From contig CAMLKF010000002.1 of the NCBI GenBank assembly GCA_946480575.1, positions 1-64,000 on the forward strand: DNA of 64,000 nucleotides, written 5' to 3'. Source of the stretch: an uncultured Nitrososphaera sp. Its GTDB lineage: Archaea > Thermoproteota > Nitrososphaeria > Nitrososphaerales > Nitrososphaeraceae. Below the pieces are notes generated by a model that was not told the origin of the DNA, did no database searches, and saw only the letters and a list, made by a program, of their open reading frames with translations. This document shows, piece after piece, positions 15,839 through 24,224 of this stretch. The translations under genes and the position numbers were made by a program. How positions within the stretch are numbered: position 1 is the first letter of the stretch; every line of letters begins with the position of its first letter.

Positions 15839-16141
15839 AACTCACTATCCAATAAACCAGTATATTAACCTCACTTTCATGAATTTACCAATAATTATAT
15901 TAATTTTATATGATATACATGTATAATATGTAGAAATCTGTGCCATTAGCTTATTATACATATAGTTTATACGTGTATCGATATTGAGCAATTATGATTA
16001 TCATAATTGATTATCATGACCTACAGGTTTGTGCTCCCACCCAGCCTCTTCACGGCACGCCCCTCTGCTGGACATGCTATACCTGCGCCTGCTATAAGGA
16101 ATTAGGCTGCATCCAGCTTTTGACTTCAAAGCCACCGTAGT
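15839..16141. other. AT-rich intergenic region upstream of amoC
   Basis: About 300 bases, strongly AT-rich in the first 150 (for example around 15890-16015). It contains the probable amoC promoter; the remainder shows no gene. The palindromic ATTATCATAATTGATTATCATGA-like stretch near 15995-16020 is a possible regulatory site. Confidence 0.5.
15861..15869 (-). promoter_or_regulatory. TATA box of amoC
   Basis: On the minus strand TTAATATAC is centred about 27 nt before the amoC ATG. Archaeal transcription starts about 25 nt after the TATA centre, so the message would begin at or next to the start codon. Confidence 0.55.
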
Positions 16142-16312
16142 TCATCCTAGGCATTCCTTTCCCAGTATTGTCTTGTCGCTGTACCTTTCTAGCTTTATCC
16201 TAAGCTGCTCGTATTTTTCAAGCTGTTTTCCGATGGACAATCTGATGATCCTACACAAGTAGAGTGGAACAAGCAATGCCCCTGCAAGCAGCAAGGAAAG
16301 CTTCACTGGCAA
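16142..16312 (-). CDS. Small membrane-anchored protein
   Basis: A 56-residue frame from a TTG start. The first 20 residues are a membrane helix (KLSLLLAGALLVPLYLCRI), followed by a basic amphipathic helix (GKQLEKYEQLRIKLERYSDK). It lies upstream of amoC on the same strand. The composition is convincing, but no family is recognised. Confidence 0.45.
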   Translation of the reverse strand: MPVKLSLLLAGALLVPLYLCRIIRLSIGKQLEKYEQLRIKLERYSDKTILGKECLG

Positions 16313-16513
16313 TAAAACGCGGCAAAAACATGTATTTCTGCTCTTTGCAATAAAATAATAGAGGGCAGCTCAGTCAAATGCCTTCTCTTCACTACTACAT
16401 CAGGATTAACTCTGAATCTTCACTGCTGCCAGATAGGGTTAGGCAGTTCGCATTAATTAATTCTTTTTCAGTTCTTCTATAGATACTGTGGCCCGCTCTT
16501 CTTTGTGGAAATA

Positions 16514-16540
16514 CTGGAAACGCGCGCATGCACATACATG
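16514..16540. repeat. Interspersed repeat, copy A (partial): CTGGAAACGCGCGC + alternating tract
   Basis: CTGGAAACGCGCGCATG followed by CACATACATG. The first 14 bases are shared with copies at 47614 and 60091. The stretch 16520-16540 alternates strictly purine-pyrimidine. It lies 3 nt beyond the stop of the phosphoesterase gene. Confidence 0.7.
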
Positions 16541-16543
16541 AGA

Positions 16544-17296
16544 TCACGTCTGCTCCAGGAAAGGCTTGTACCGCTCGACAAGCTCTGAAAGCGGGAAGCG
16601 CTTCTTGCCCACTATCTTAATGTCGACTCGCGGCTTTTTCCCCTTTTCGATGTCGATGATGTTGTAGCAGTTCTCAAAGAACCCGCGGAACCTAATCGAA
16701 GACGTCGTGCCTGCGTATGCTATTTCCAGCCGCCCGAGGTTCCAGGCCCACGGTCGGTGCTTGTGGCCGCAGAGCACAAGATCGACTCCCGACTGCAGGC
16801 ATGCCCGCAGCGTGTCGCCTGCGTCAAGTATGATGATTTTATCGGTGCCTGTATCCGGGATGCCTATCAGGTGGTGGTGCATCGCCACTATCTTGGTCTT
16901 CGTCTCGGGGAACTTGGCCAGGGTCTTTTCTACCCACAGGTTCTGCCGATAGCCTACCTCGCCCTCGTCTCTGTCCGGCCTTGCGGTGCCCAAGGTAAGG
17001 ACTATGGCGTCGTCGAACTCGTAGATCTGCTTTGACGGAAAGAACTTTTTGAACAGGAGATACCCGGTGTGCCGGTAGTCGTGGTTGCCGGCGATTACGA
17101 TGATGTTCGGGCAGCTGAACCTCTTGAGCTCGTTCCTTGCCTTTTCAAACTGAAACAGTAGGCCGTCGTCCGTCAGGTCGCCTGTGACGATTATGGCGTC
17201 AGGCTTTAACTTGTTGACCTCGTCGACGACGGCGTCAAAGACGCTCTGGACGAAAAGGCCGCCCATGTGAATGTCAGAGAGTTGGACTATTTGCAA
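16544..17296 (-). CDS. Calcineurin-like metallophosphoesterase
   Basis: A 250-residue binuclear-metal phosphoesterase. All motifs are present in order: LSDIHMGG (D and H), VTGDLTDDG, AGNHDY, MHHHL and CGHKHRPW. The arrangement resembles CpdA-type cyclic-nucleotide phosphodiesterases and DNA-repair-unrelated archaeal homologues; the substrate cannot be fixed from sequence. The C-terminus adds a beta-rich cap ending PFLEQT. The gene is isolated, with an interspersed repeat just past its stop. Confidence 0.88.
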   Translation of the reverse strand: MQIVQLSDIHMGGLFVQSVFDAVVDEVNKLKPDAIIVTGDLTDDGLLFQFEKARNELKRFSCPNIIVIAGNHDYRHTGYLLFKKFFPSKQIYEFDDAIVLTLGTARPDRDEGEVGYRQNLWVEKTLAKFPETKTKIVAMHHHLIGIPDTGTDKIIILDAGDTLRACLQSGVDLVLCGHKHRPWAWNLGRLEIAYAGTTSSIRFRGFFENCYNIIDIEKGKKPRVDIKIVGKKRFPLSELVERYKPFLEQT

Positions 17297-17389
17297 AGCG
17301 AGATGTATGCATGCCCGGCGCTATATAATATTACAATGATATATGCGCGCAAAGCAATATTAACGCCTTAGACTGCTCTTTAAGAATAA

Positions 17390-17956
17390 TTGCCAAAGCG
17401 CAAGATAAAGGAAGAAAAGCCGAAGAAAAGGCTGGGCAAGAAGGAACTCTTGATAGCCCCTATTGCCATGGGAGCCGCCACCCTTATCGCGCTTGTGGTA
17501 ATACCGCTCTTTGCGCCGCAGCCAGACCCTACCCAGGTCTGCCTGAGGGCGCATAACGTTGAAACCTTTCAGCTTCATCCAATGGTAGAGGTGATTGTCG
17601 ACGGTCAGCCCATGATCTTGCCTGACAATGTTGGCAAGCAGCCCAAGGACGGCCAAGAATGTCTCCGCCCAATCCATACTGACGAAGCAGGCAGCATCGT
17701 CCACATAGAGTACATCAGACCCATCAGGTTCAGCATGGCCGACTTTATGAAAGTCTATGCATACGACGGGCAGGCAAGAGTTGTAGACAACTCGACAGGG
17801 ATGATGCAGACCCTTAACCTCACCAACTATGACGTGCAGTACTCCTACTTTTCAGAAGCAGGCGAATTCACGAAGGTAGCCCAGCCTTCTGAGGTGCCGC
17901 CGTTTCCACAGGACAACAGAATGGTCGCCCGCGTGGAGCTGATATCGAAGCAATAA
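17390..17956 (+). CDS. Thaumarchaeal membrane-anchored extracellular protein
   Basis: A 188-residue protein from a TTG start. A strongly basic N-terminus (KRKIKEEKPKKRLGKK) is followed by one membrane helix (LIAPIAMGAATLIALVVIPLF), and then a beta-rich outer domain with two cysteines (TQVCLRAH, GQECLRPIH). Proteins of this plan recur in ammonia-oxidising archaea, to my knowledge without assigned function. It lies 54 nt upstream of the dehydrogenase gene in the same direction. Confidence 0.7.
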   Translation: MPKRKIKEEKPKKRLGKKELLIAPIAMGAATLIALVVIPLFAPQPDPTQVCLRAHNVETFQLHPMVEVIVDGQPMILPDNVGKQPKDGQECLRPIHTDEAGSIVHIEYIRPIRFSMADFMKVYAYDGQARVVDNSTGMMQTLNLTNYDVQYSYFSEAGEFTKVAQPSEVPPFPQDNRMVARVELISKQ

Positions 17957-18010
17957 TAGAATAGAATAAGAATAAATAGCGAAAAAAGCGCCTGCCTCAT
18001 TGACTTTGGT

Positions 18011-19036
18011 TTGGCCAAGAAAACTGCAGCGGTAATCAGGGGCGACGGCACGGGCCCGGAGCTCGTTGATGCAATGATCAAGGTTTTGAAGGCTTGCAAT
18101 AGCAAAGTTGAATTGGTTCCATGCGATGCGGGGTCGGAGTGGTGGCAAAAGAACGGCGGCAACTCCTACATCTCGCCTGAGGTGTGGAAGCTACTTGAAG
18201 AGTCCGACGCCTGCTTTAAAGGTCCGACGACCACGGTGCCGGTGCCAAACGCGCCACGCAGCGTCGCAGTCAGCATCAGGCAAAAGTTTGAGCTTTACTG
18301 CAACATCAGGCCGATCAAGACGTACAAGCACGCCGAAAAGCAGCTTGACTTTGTGTGCGTTCGCGAAGCCACTGAAGGGCTGTATGCAGGCATCGAGTTC
18401 AAGACGAGCGATGATTCTGCCATAGCTATCCGCAAGACAACAAGGAGGGGCTGCGAGCGCGTTGCCAAGCGCGGATTTCAGGTGGCAAAAGACAGGGGCT
18501 TTGACAAGGTTTACGCGATAACCAAGCGCAACATCCTGAAGGAGACGGACGGCATTTTCTGGGCCGCGGTTGAAAACGCGCAAAAGCAGTTCAAGAACAT
18601 ACAGGTCGAGGAATACTACATTGACAACATGACGCAGCAACTGGTCAAGAACCCCGAGAGGTTCAACAAGAGCGTGCTTCTCAGCACCAACCTGTTCATG
18701 GACATTGTTTCGGAATGCGCGTCAGGGCATGTCGGCTCTATTGGCAACGTCTACTCGGGCAACTATGGCGACAGCTATGCAATGTTTGAGCCGGCGCACG
18801 GCAGCGCGCCCAAGTATGCAGGGCAGAACAAGGTCAACCCGGTCGCCACTATCCTATCAGGCGCCTGGATGGTAGAGAACCTTGGAGAAAAGGCAATCTC
18901 TGACGCGATATTCAAGGTGACAGAGGACGTCATTAACGAAAACAGGTACGTCACCTACGACTTGGGCGGCAGCGCGACGCTTTCGCAGATGGCAGATCAG
19001 ATAGCGGCAAGGGCCGGTAAGCTTTTGAAAAAGTGA
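18011..19036 (+). CDS. Isocitrate/isopropylmalate dehydrogenase family (probable isocitrate dehydrogenase)
   Basis: A 341-residue beta-decarboxylating dehydrogenase from a TTG start. Family marks are [11 protein letters not shown] near the start, the phosphorylation/substrate loop region [38 protein letters not shown], the late [12 protein letters not shown], and [19 protein letters not shown] for the cofactor. In thaumarchaea members like this serve the incomplete TCA route to 2-oxoglutarate, but a role in leucine synthesis cannot be excluded by sequence alone. Confidence 0.88.
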   Translation: MAKKTAAVIRGDGTGPELVDAMIKVLKACNSKVELVPCDAGSEWWQKNGGNSYISPEVWKLLEESDACFKGPTTTVPVPNAPRSVAVSIRQKFELYCNIRPIKTYKHAEKQLDFVCVREATEGLYAGIEFKTSDDSAIAIRKTTRRGCERVAKRGFQVAKDRGFDKVYAITKRNILKETDGIFWAAVENAQKQFKNIQVEEYYIDNMTQQLVKNPERFNKSVLLSTNLFMDIVSECASGHVGSIGNVYSGNYGDSYAMFEPAHGSAPKYAGQNKVNPVATILSGAWMVENLGEKAISDAIFKVTEDVINENRYVTYDLGGSATLSQMADQIAARAGKLLKK

Positions 19037-19037
19037 C

Positions 19038-19554
19038 CTAGCGGCTCAGCTCTACGACTAACAGCGTTTCATAGAACAGCGCTTTTTCCTTTACTACGTT
19101 TTTGCGCATCTTTTTTTCTGCAATCAGCCTGCCAAGCGCGCTATGGTCTGTCAGCGATGAGACTACCACAAGCATCCTGCCACCCTTGGCGAGCAGTGGC
19201 AGTGCCGACTCTACAAAATGCATGGTAGTTTCTATGCCTGAAGGTCCGCCGTGCACTGTTGGATCTTTAACTCTATCGTCAGGCAGATAGGGCGGATTGC
19301 TCACTATCAGGTCAAACTTCCCAGAAAACGCGGACGCGGCGTCGCAGCAGGCAAGCATGGCGTCGGACCTGCGCCTGCAGTGCTGCAATGCCTGCAGATC
19401 AATGTCAGAGCCAGCTACATTTTTGAAATTCTTTTCAAGAACCTTGACCAGCAGGCCCGCTCCTACTCCTATCTCGAGCGCCCACCTGCCCCGGTACTGC
19501 CTGACGCAATCTGCAAGGAGGAATGTGTCGTCAGATGGAACGTATATTTTTCAT
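19038..19554 (-). CDS. HemK/PrmC-type class I methyltransferase, start frame disrupted
   Basis: The body is a glutamine N5-methyltransferase-like protein: SDDTFLLADCV, motif I EIGVGAGLLVKVL, SDIDLQAL, and the catalytic VSNPPYLPDD (NPPY). It probably methylates a release factor or tRNA-linked protein together with Trm112. The conserved N-terminus (KIYVPSDDTF) has no usable start in its own frame: a TGA comes just before it. The ATG at 19552-19554 is followed by five A residues. With four, it would read MKIYVPSDD directly. Either an A-run slip is real or the base call is wrong. The only in-frame standard start, a TTG at 19388, would delete the SAM-binding motif. Confidence 0.7.
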
Positions 19555-20265
19555 CGACCCGGCAAGCTTGAAAACTTCGCCTGTGCTTAACTGATCTATT
19601 CTCTTATTCCCAAAGTCAGCGCTTATGCCGACATTGGCAGCTACAGATGATGCCTTCTTGTTCCTCTTTGAGAAGAGGAGGTTGAGGCTTTTTATCGTCT
19701 CCCTTGTTGCTGTATTTGTCGGAATAACCTTTATCATAGCAGACTCGATCAGCGGCCGCGGCTCAAACGACTGCCTTCCAACTCCAAATAATTTCTCTAT
19801 CGCAAAGCAATGCGTTGCCAGCGCAGATATTGCCCTGTAATTGTAATCGCCCGGCCCGGCGGCAAGCTTGTCTGCAAATTCCTGCTGCACCATGACTACT
19901 GCTCTTTTGAATTTCTGGGTAGCGAGCCACTCAAACGCGTCTCTGCTGCGAGAATAGGGCAGGTTTGAAACAAAGACGTCAAAGTGCAGGTCACTAGTCT
20001 TGAACAGGTCTGCGTTTACAAACTCCACGTTGTGAAACGGCAGCAGCTGCTCACGCGCTTTTTCGTACAGCTTGCTGTCGACTTCGTACGAAATGACGCG
20101 CCTTGCTCGCTTGCATAGCTCTGCCGTCAGGACTCCCTGCCCGGCTCCTGCCTCGCATACTGTTTCCTCTCTGCCTATGCCGGCAGCCTCGATGATTCTG
20201 GCAAGGATCCGCTGGTCAACGAGCATGTGCTGGCCAAAAGCCCAGGTAACGCGTCTGCGGGGCAT
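19531..20265 (-). CDS. rsmA: 16S rRNA adenine dimethyltransferase RsmA (KsgA)
   Basis: A 244-residue rRNA methyltransferase that dimethylates the two adjacent adenosines in the helix 45 loop. It begins QHMLVDQRILARI, with motif I CEAGAGQGVLT, VNADLF and the catalytic NLPYS. The C-terminal helical domain ends KLAGSMKNIRSI. The last codons overlap the start of the HemK-type gene at a run of five A. If one A were missing, the two proteins would be fused in frame. Upstream on the same strand are DUF655, rpo4 and eL21. Confidence 0.93.
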   Translation of the reverse strand: MPRRRVTWAFGQHMLVDQRILARIIEAAGIGREETVCEAGAGQGVLTAELCKRARRVISYEVDSKLYEKAREQLLPFHNVEFVNADLFKTSDLHFDVFVSNLPYSRSRDAFEWLATQKFKRAVVMVQQEFADKLAAGPGDYNYRAISALATHCFAIEKLFGVGRQSFEPRPLIESAMIKVIPTNTATRETIKSLNLLFSKRNKKASSVAANVGISADFGNKRIDQLSTGEVFKLAGSMKNIRSI

Positions 20266-20272
20266 GATTATT

Positions 20273-20896
20273 TTACTTTCTTACAAAGAGGTTCATTCTG
20301 GCTTGCCCCATTATCTCCTCAATTATCCTCTTGGCTACAAGCTTGGCAGGGTCCCTCAGGCCAACCCTGCTCTGGATTTCCGTGAAATTCTCGAACTTTT
20401 TCTTGTCCCTTTCCTTGATTATCGTCATCATGTACGTCTTGCCAATGCCCGGTATGAGCTCGAGCGCGTGTATCCTCGGCGTTATCGGCTGGGACATGTT
20501 GATATAGCCCACAAAGCGCTTTTCGTTGGCAAACACCACCTTTTCAACTATGTTTGGGAGCTCATTCTTGGCCGCCTGGGAGATGTCATTGTATTCGAAC
20601 CTCCCAAGGACGCTTGCCACCTTGTCCCGGCCCTCCCGGCCGATGTAGAGGCGCTCACCAATATCGACTGTCACGTTCTGGACGCCGAGCAGCTCCAAAA
20701 GGGTGAGCCTCTCCTCCCCAATGGCTTGGATAATGACACCTTCCCTGCCCCTTACAGTTACGGACTTGCCCCTAGGAGTAAAGTCGAGCACATAGGCGTA
20801 TTCCTCATATTTCCTTGGCTGGCCGTGATCCGCATGGCCGCCTGCCGGGTGGCCGGCGGCTGCAGGGTCATGAATCGGCGGTGGTTCTCCTGACAA
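20273..20896 (-). CDS. DUF655 RNA-binding protein
   Basis: A 207-residue archaeal protein. After a proline and histidine rich N-terminus (about 28 residues) comes an S1-like beta domain (EYAYVLDFTPRGKSVTVRGREGVIIQAIGE in parts) and a helix-hairpin-helix segment (ALELIPGIGKTYMMTIIKER). DUF655 proteins are conserved across archaea in the eL21-rpo4-rsmA cluster, exactly the context here, and are thought to act in RNA processing or translation. The stop is 8 nt from the rsmA start. Confidence 0.88.
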   Translation of the reverse strand: MSGEPPPIHDPAAAGHPAGGHADHGQPRKYEEYAYVLDFTPRGKSVTVRGREGVIIQAIGEERLTLLELLGVQNVTVDIGERLYIGREGRDKVASVLGRFEYNDISQAAKNELPNIVEKVVFANEKRFVGYINMSQPITPRIHALELIPGIGKTYMMTIIKERDKKKFENFTEIQSRVGLRDPAKLVAKRIIEEIMGQARMNLFVRK

Positions 20897-20929
20897 TGTC
20901 TATTACCACTATATGCAGAGAGTCGGTAT

Positions 20930-21262
20930 TTAACTTTGGGTGTCTGGCTTTAGAATATTGAGCATCTTTTCCAGCGTTTCAGAGAGGATGAGCTTTTTCC
21001 ACCCAAAGGTAAAGGCTCTGAGCTCTTCAAGCGAGGTAGGCATGATGTTGACCACTTCGACGGCCTCTTCTTCCGTCAGGTCGCACTCATCCACCAGCTG
21101 GCGCATCATCTTTTGGGCTTTCTTTGAGTCTACTTTTGCAAACTTGCTGACATAGTCAGCCGTCCACCTCTGGATCTGATCCATGTCGTCAGGCTTGACT
21201 GATTCGAGAATTTCCTTTACTTGCGGCAAAGTGATGATCTCTTTCTTGATAATCTCTGTCAT
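20930..21262 (-). CDS. rpo4: RNA polymerase subunit Rpo4 (RpoF)
   Basis: A 110-residue subunit that forms the polymerase stalk with Rpo7. Marks are LPQVKEILESV, the helical AKVDSKKAQKMMRQL, and LTEEEAVEVVNIMPTSLEELR, the HRDC-like tail typical of archaeal Rpo4. It overlaps the end of the eL21 gene by 4 nt (ATGA type), so the two are translationally coupled. Confidence 0.92.
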   Translation of the reverse strand: MTEIIKKEIITLPQVKEILESVKPDDMDQIQRWTADYVSKFAKVDSKKAQKMMRQLVDECDLTEEEAVEVVNIMPTSLEELRAFTFGWKKLILSETLEKMLNILKPDTQS

Positions 21263-21591
21263 TTGTTGCTGACACCCGCTGCTGCTGCTGCTGCTGCTGC
21301 GGCAGCAGTAGTAGTAAGGGGCCTGATGTGGTTTAGCCTCGTCTGCAGGATCTTTTTCTTGTCGCCAAACATCACCGCGACCCTCAGGGTTCGTCTCCCG
21401 ACCTCCTCGACCACGCCTATCCTGCCGTGGAACCTTCTGTGAGGGGTGGTATTATGCTCCCTCGGGTCAACGTCGACGATAACCTTGTCGCCAACCTTGT
21501 AATCGTGAAGCAGATATGATATGCCCCTGACAACATTGTCCTTTGTCAGTATTGAACGGGCCTTTCTTTTGGTGCCGTACGATCGTGGCAT
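21259..21591 (-). CDS. rpl21e: 50S ribosomal protein eL21 with a poly-alanine tail
   Basis: A 110-residue large-subunit protein: MPRSYGTKRKAR, GDKVIVDVDPREH and HRRFHGRIGVVEEVGRR are classical eL21. The usual end after the RLNHIRPL strand is extended by TTT, ten alanines and GVSNK. The alanines are encoded by a GCA repeat with edge variants, evidently by triplet slippage. First gene of the eL21-rpo4-DUF655-rsmA group; it overlaps rpo4 by 4 nt. Confidence 0.93.
   Translation of the reverse strand: MPRSYGTKRKARSILTKDNVVRGISYLLHDYKVGDKVIVDVDPREHNTTPHRRFHGRIGVVEEVGRRTLRVAVMFGDKKKILQTRLNHIRPLTTTAAAAAAAAAAGVSNK
21276..21305. repeat. GCA/TGC triplet repeat coding the eL21 alanine tail
   Basis: Seven uninterrupted GCA codons, with GCT, GCC and GCG at the edges, encode ten alanines at the end of eL21. 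An ACT triplet run (three threonines) precedes it. Length could vary between strains. Confidence 0.85.
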
Positions 21592-21630
21592 GGTATATAG
21601 AACATCACTGCCAAATGCCTTAATTTAATA

Positions 21631-22626
21631 CTATCTACCTTCGTTGACGTCTGAGATTCCGCGGCCTGCCAGAGTAAATAGGATTTCGCGCTCGGCGTGG
21701 TACGGGCTATCGACCATCCTTGCAATGCGGTTCTTGCCAGAGCGCTTGAGGTATATCCTGTACGTGCTGGTGTGTGCGACTACGTTTCCGCCAGTGGGCC
21801 TGACTGTGTCGCCAAAGACTGCGTCCGGCGAAGCCTGGATCTGGTTGGTCACCATTACCGCCACTTTGTAGGTCTCAGCCATCCTGATCAGAATGTGCAT
21901 GAACCTGTTCAGCCTCTGTTGCCTGTCAGACAATGTTGCGCGGCCGAGGAATTCTGCGCGGTAATGCGCAACCGCCGAGTCGACAATTATCAGCCTGACG
22001 TTGTTTTCTTCAATGACTGGGCCGGTCTCCTCTATGATAAGCTCTTGGTGGGCGCTGTTGTACGCCTTGGCCACGATAATGTTTTCAAGCGCCGTGTGAG
22101 CGTCAAGTCCCCTTGCCTGAGCAATAGAAGCTATTCTCTCTGGGCGAAAAGTGTTTTCCGTGTCGATGTAAATCGCCTTTGCTGCAAGTCCGCCCGCCTG
22201 TGCATCCTGCTGCACCATGACGCACAGGGTGTGGCATAGCTGCGTCTTGCCGGTCCCGAACTCTCCGTAAACTTCTGTGACTGCCTTGGTCTCCAAGCCT
22301 CCGCCGAGCAGGTCGTCAAAGCTTTTCGAGCCTGTCGATATGCGCTCCTTGCGCTTCTTGTAGAGGTTGGTGGCTGTGACAAAGCTTTTGTCTATTACGC
22401 CAAGCTCTTCGAGCATCACCCTAGCCTTGTTGCAAATGCCGACTGACTCGTCCATCTCCATGCCAGTGACCTCGGCTACATCCACAGGTCCCCTTACAAG
22501 CAGATCCTTGATTGAGCGAAAGCCTGCATCCCTGAGGCGCTTCTCGGTCGCCGGACCTATCTCTTCGATGTTGCCAAGCGCCAGCTTGCCAGAAACGGTG
22601 GTGTCCTCCTCAGCAGTCAAAGTCAT
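21631..22626 (-). CDS. radA: DNA repair and recombination protein RadA
   Basis: A 331-residue archaeal RecA/Rad51 recombinase that forms filaments for strand exchange. The N-terminal helix-hairpin-helix domain (LGNIEEIGPATEKRLRDAG) precedes Walker A GEFGTGKTQ (about residue 113), Walker B LIIVDS and the L2/ATP region TNQIQASPD. The end, GRGISDVNE, is standard. The ATG at 22626 (MTLTAEED) is preferred over an in-frame start 18 codons upstream, because the extension is hydrophobic and unlike the family. Confidence 0.95.
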   Translation of the reverse strand: MTLTAEEDTTVSGKLALGNIEEIGPATEKRLRDAGFRSIKDLLVRGPVDVAEVTGMEMDESVGICNKARVMLEELGVIDKSFVTATNLYKKRKERISTGSKSFDDLLGGGLETKAVTEVYGEFGTGKTQLCHTLCVMVQQDAQAGGLAAKAIYIDTENTFRPERIASIAQARGLDAHTALENIIVAKAYNSAHQELIIEETGPVIEENNVRLIIVDSAVAHYRAEFLGRATLSDRQQRLNRFMHILIRMAETYKVAVMVTNQIQASPDAVFGDTVRPTGGNVVAHTSTYRIYLKRSGKNRIARMVDSPYHAEREILFTLAGRGISDVNEGR

Positions 22627-22698
22627 CCTACCTTTAGCATTGTTACTAATTAGGGTTAATAAGGCAAAAAGAGATGGCATATGCAGGCGCTAGAAAAA

Positions 22699-22708
22699 AG
22701 TATATATC
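22699..22708 (+). promoter_or_regulatory. TATA box of amoB
   Basis: AGTATATATC, centred about 38 nt before the amoB ATG, placing the transcript start near 22729. A purine-rich GAGGGAT immediately precedes the ATG and could serve as ribosome binding site. Confidence 0.55.
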
Positions 22709-22741
22709 TTTGTTCTTTCTGGTCTACCTAAGTAGAGGGAT

Positions 22742-23299
22742 ATGATCCAAAGCAAGACGTTGGTCGTGACGGCTCTTGCAACAGTCATGGTGCTGTCTAT
22801 AATCTCACTTTTGCCAAACTACGCGGAGGGGCACGGTGTACAGGCACAGCTGCAGAGCAGATTCGTAAGGATTGAGAATGAGCAGTTCTCGGACAACACT
22901 CTGAACACAGGCGACGAGCTGACCGTAACTGGCGAACTAACGAGTCTGGTCAACAGGCCACTCAGGGCATGGCTATCGCTGTTCAGCGAGTCGGCTAATG
23001 CAGGCAACAGATGGGAGTTCCTGTCAAGAGATCCACCTGGCAACATATTCGACATCGCGCCAGGAGCAACAATTCCATACTCGATGACTGTGAGGGCGCT
23101 TGAGCCAGGCACCTACCACGTACACACACAGCTTAACATCGAGTCCGTAGGTCCGGGTCTTGGCAGGGGTCAGACAGTGAACGTTAGCGGTGAGGCCGTA
23201 CTAAAGCCAATCCCATATGGTAACATCGTTTACCAGTGTGTGATTATCGGCGTAGGTCTCGGCGTGACATTTGCAACAAGGCCGTGGCAAGTAATCTAA
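22742..23299 (+). CDS. amoB: Archaeal ammonia monooxygenase subunit B
   Basis: A 185-residue subunit with an N-terminal signal/anchor (VVTALATVMVLSIISLL) and an outward cupredoxin-like domain. The mature N-terminus would begin near HGVQAQLQSRF, matching the first copper histidine of PmoB/AmoB. The HVH motif in GTYHVHTQLN supplies the other two. The last helix (IVYQCVIIGVGLGVTFAT) anchors it. Archaeal AmoB is much shorter than bacterial and lacks the second cupredoxin domain. It is isolated from the other amo genes and has its own TATA box and ribosome binding site. Confidence 0.96.
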   Translation: MIQSKTLVVTALATVMVLSIISLLPNYAEGHGVQAQLQSRFVRIENEQFSDNTLNTGDELTVTGELTSLVNRPLRAWLSLFSESANAGNRWEFLSRDPPGNIFDIAPGATIPYSMTVRALEPGTYHVHTQLNIESVGPGLGRGQTVNVSGEAVLKPIPYGNIVYQCVIIGVGLGVTFATRPWQVI

Positions 23300-23313
23300 A
23301 AACTACAACCCCA

Positions 23314-23340
23314 CTCCTTTTTCCTTTTAATTTCTTGTTT
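23314..23340 (+). terminator. T-rich terminator of amoB
   Basis: Directly after amoB come CCTTTTTCCTTTT and TTTCTTGTTTT, the pyrimidine-rich, T-tract type of archaeal intrinsic terminator without a required hairpin. Confidence 0.45.
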
Positions 23341-23396
23341 TCAGGCGCCAACAGAGGCGCTGTTGTTGTTGTCGTCGTAAAACTTGAAAAAATTTA

Positions 23397-24194
23397 TTAC
23401 TGAACAGCCTGCTGCTGTTTGATTAGCTCGTACTTTGACGTATATCCTCGCGGGTTTATCATCATGCCCTTGTAGTTGAAGGTAGACGAGTTACCTACAA
23501 TGACCGTCGTTATCATGCCAAGCATGTCCTGGTGATCCAGCATTTTGTCCAGAGTCGTCACTACGACCTGCTGGGTCTCCCGATAGGCGCCCTTGACTAT
23601 TGCGACTGGAGTGTCTGGCTTGCGATATTTCAGGAATATCTCCCGAGTGTCGCGCAGCTGGTGCACCCTCTTTTTGCTTGCAGGGTTGTAGATTACGGTG
23701 ACATAGTCGCCCAGCGCAGCCGCCTCTACGCGCTTGACAATCATATCCCAAGGAACTAAAAGGTCGCTCATGCTGACGACTGCAAAGTCCGTCATGAGGG
23801 GTGACCCTACCAGAGCAGCGCAAGAGTTAAGCGACGATACTCCCGGGACGCATTCGACATAGATGCCGCTTTCCCTGTCCCAGCCCTTTTCTGCCAGAAT
23901 TTCATAGATCAGGCCGACCATGCCGTAAATGCCCGGGTCGCCTGACGACACAAGCGAAACGACCTTACCATTTTCTGCAAAGCCTATCGCCTGGTTTGCC
24001 CTGTCAACTTCCTGCGTCATTGCGTATCGGTAGACTTCTTTGCCCGCTACCAAGTCTTCGACAAGGCTGACATAGGTGTCATAGCCGACGATAACTTCGC
24101 TTTCTTCAATGACCTGCTTTGCCCTGTATGTCATGTGGTCATGGCTGCCAGGCCCGACGCCCACCACGTACAGCTTGCCCTTTTTGTCGACCAT
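23397..24194 (-). CDS. cbiH: Precorrin-3B/cobalt-factor III C17-methyltransferase (CbiH/CobJ)
   Basis: A 265-residue tetrapyrrole methylase with ATG chosen at MVDKKGKLYVVGVGPG. Diagnostic elements: VGVGPGSHDHMTYRA, VGYDTYVSLV, SSGDPGIYGM, PGVSSLNSCAA and VIYNPASKKR. It acts in ring contraction during cobalamin synthesis, methylating C17 with S-adenosylmethionine. B12 is needed by the mutase and other enzymes. No other cob genes are adjacent. It converges with amoB and follows aspartokinase on the same strand (30 nt gap). Confidence 0.92.
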   Translation of the reverse strand: MVDKKGKLYVVGVGPGSHDHMTYRAKQVIEESEVIVGYDTYVSLVEDLVAGKEVYRYAMTQEVDRANQAIGFAENGKVVSLVSSGDPGIYGMVGLIYEILAEKGWDRESGIYVECVPGVSSLNSCAALVGSPLMTDFAVVSMSDLLVPWDMIVKRVEAAALGDYVTVIYNPASKKRVHQLRDTREIFLKYRKPDTPVAIVKGAYRETQQVVVTTLDKMLDHQDMLGMITTVIVGNSSTFNYKGMMINPRGYTSKYELIKQQQAVQ

Positions 24195-24224
24195 TCGCAA
24201 GGGTTGAGACTGACTGGATGCAAT

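Noticed and set aside
20072..20893. A 273-codon plus-strand frame opposite rsmA and DUF655
   Set aside because: It mirrors two convincing minus-strand genes with known motifs and has no motif itself; a product of third-base GC bias.
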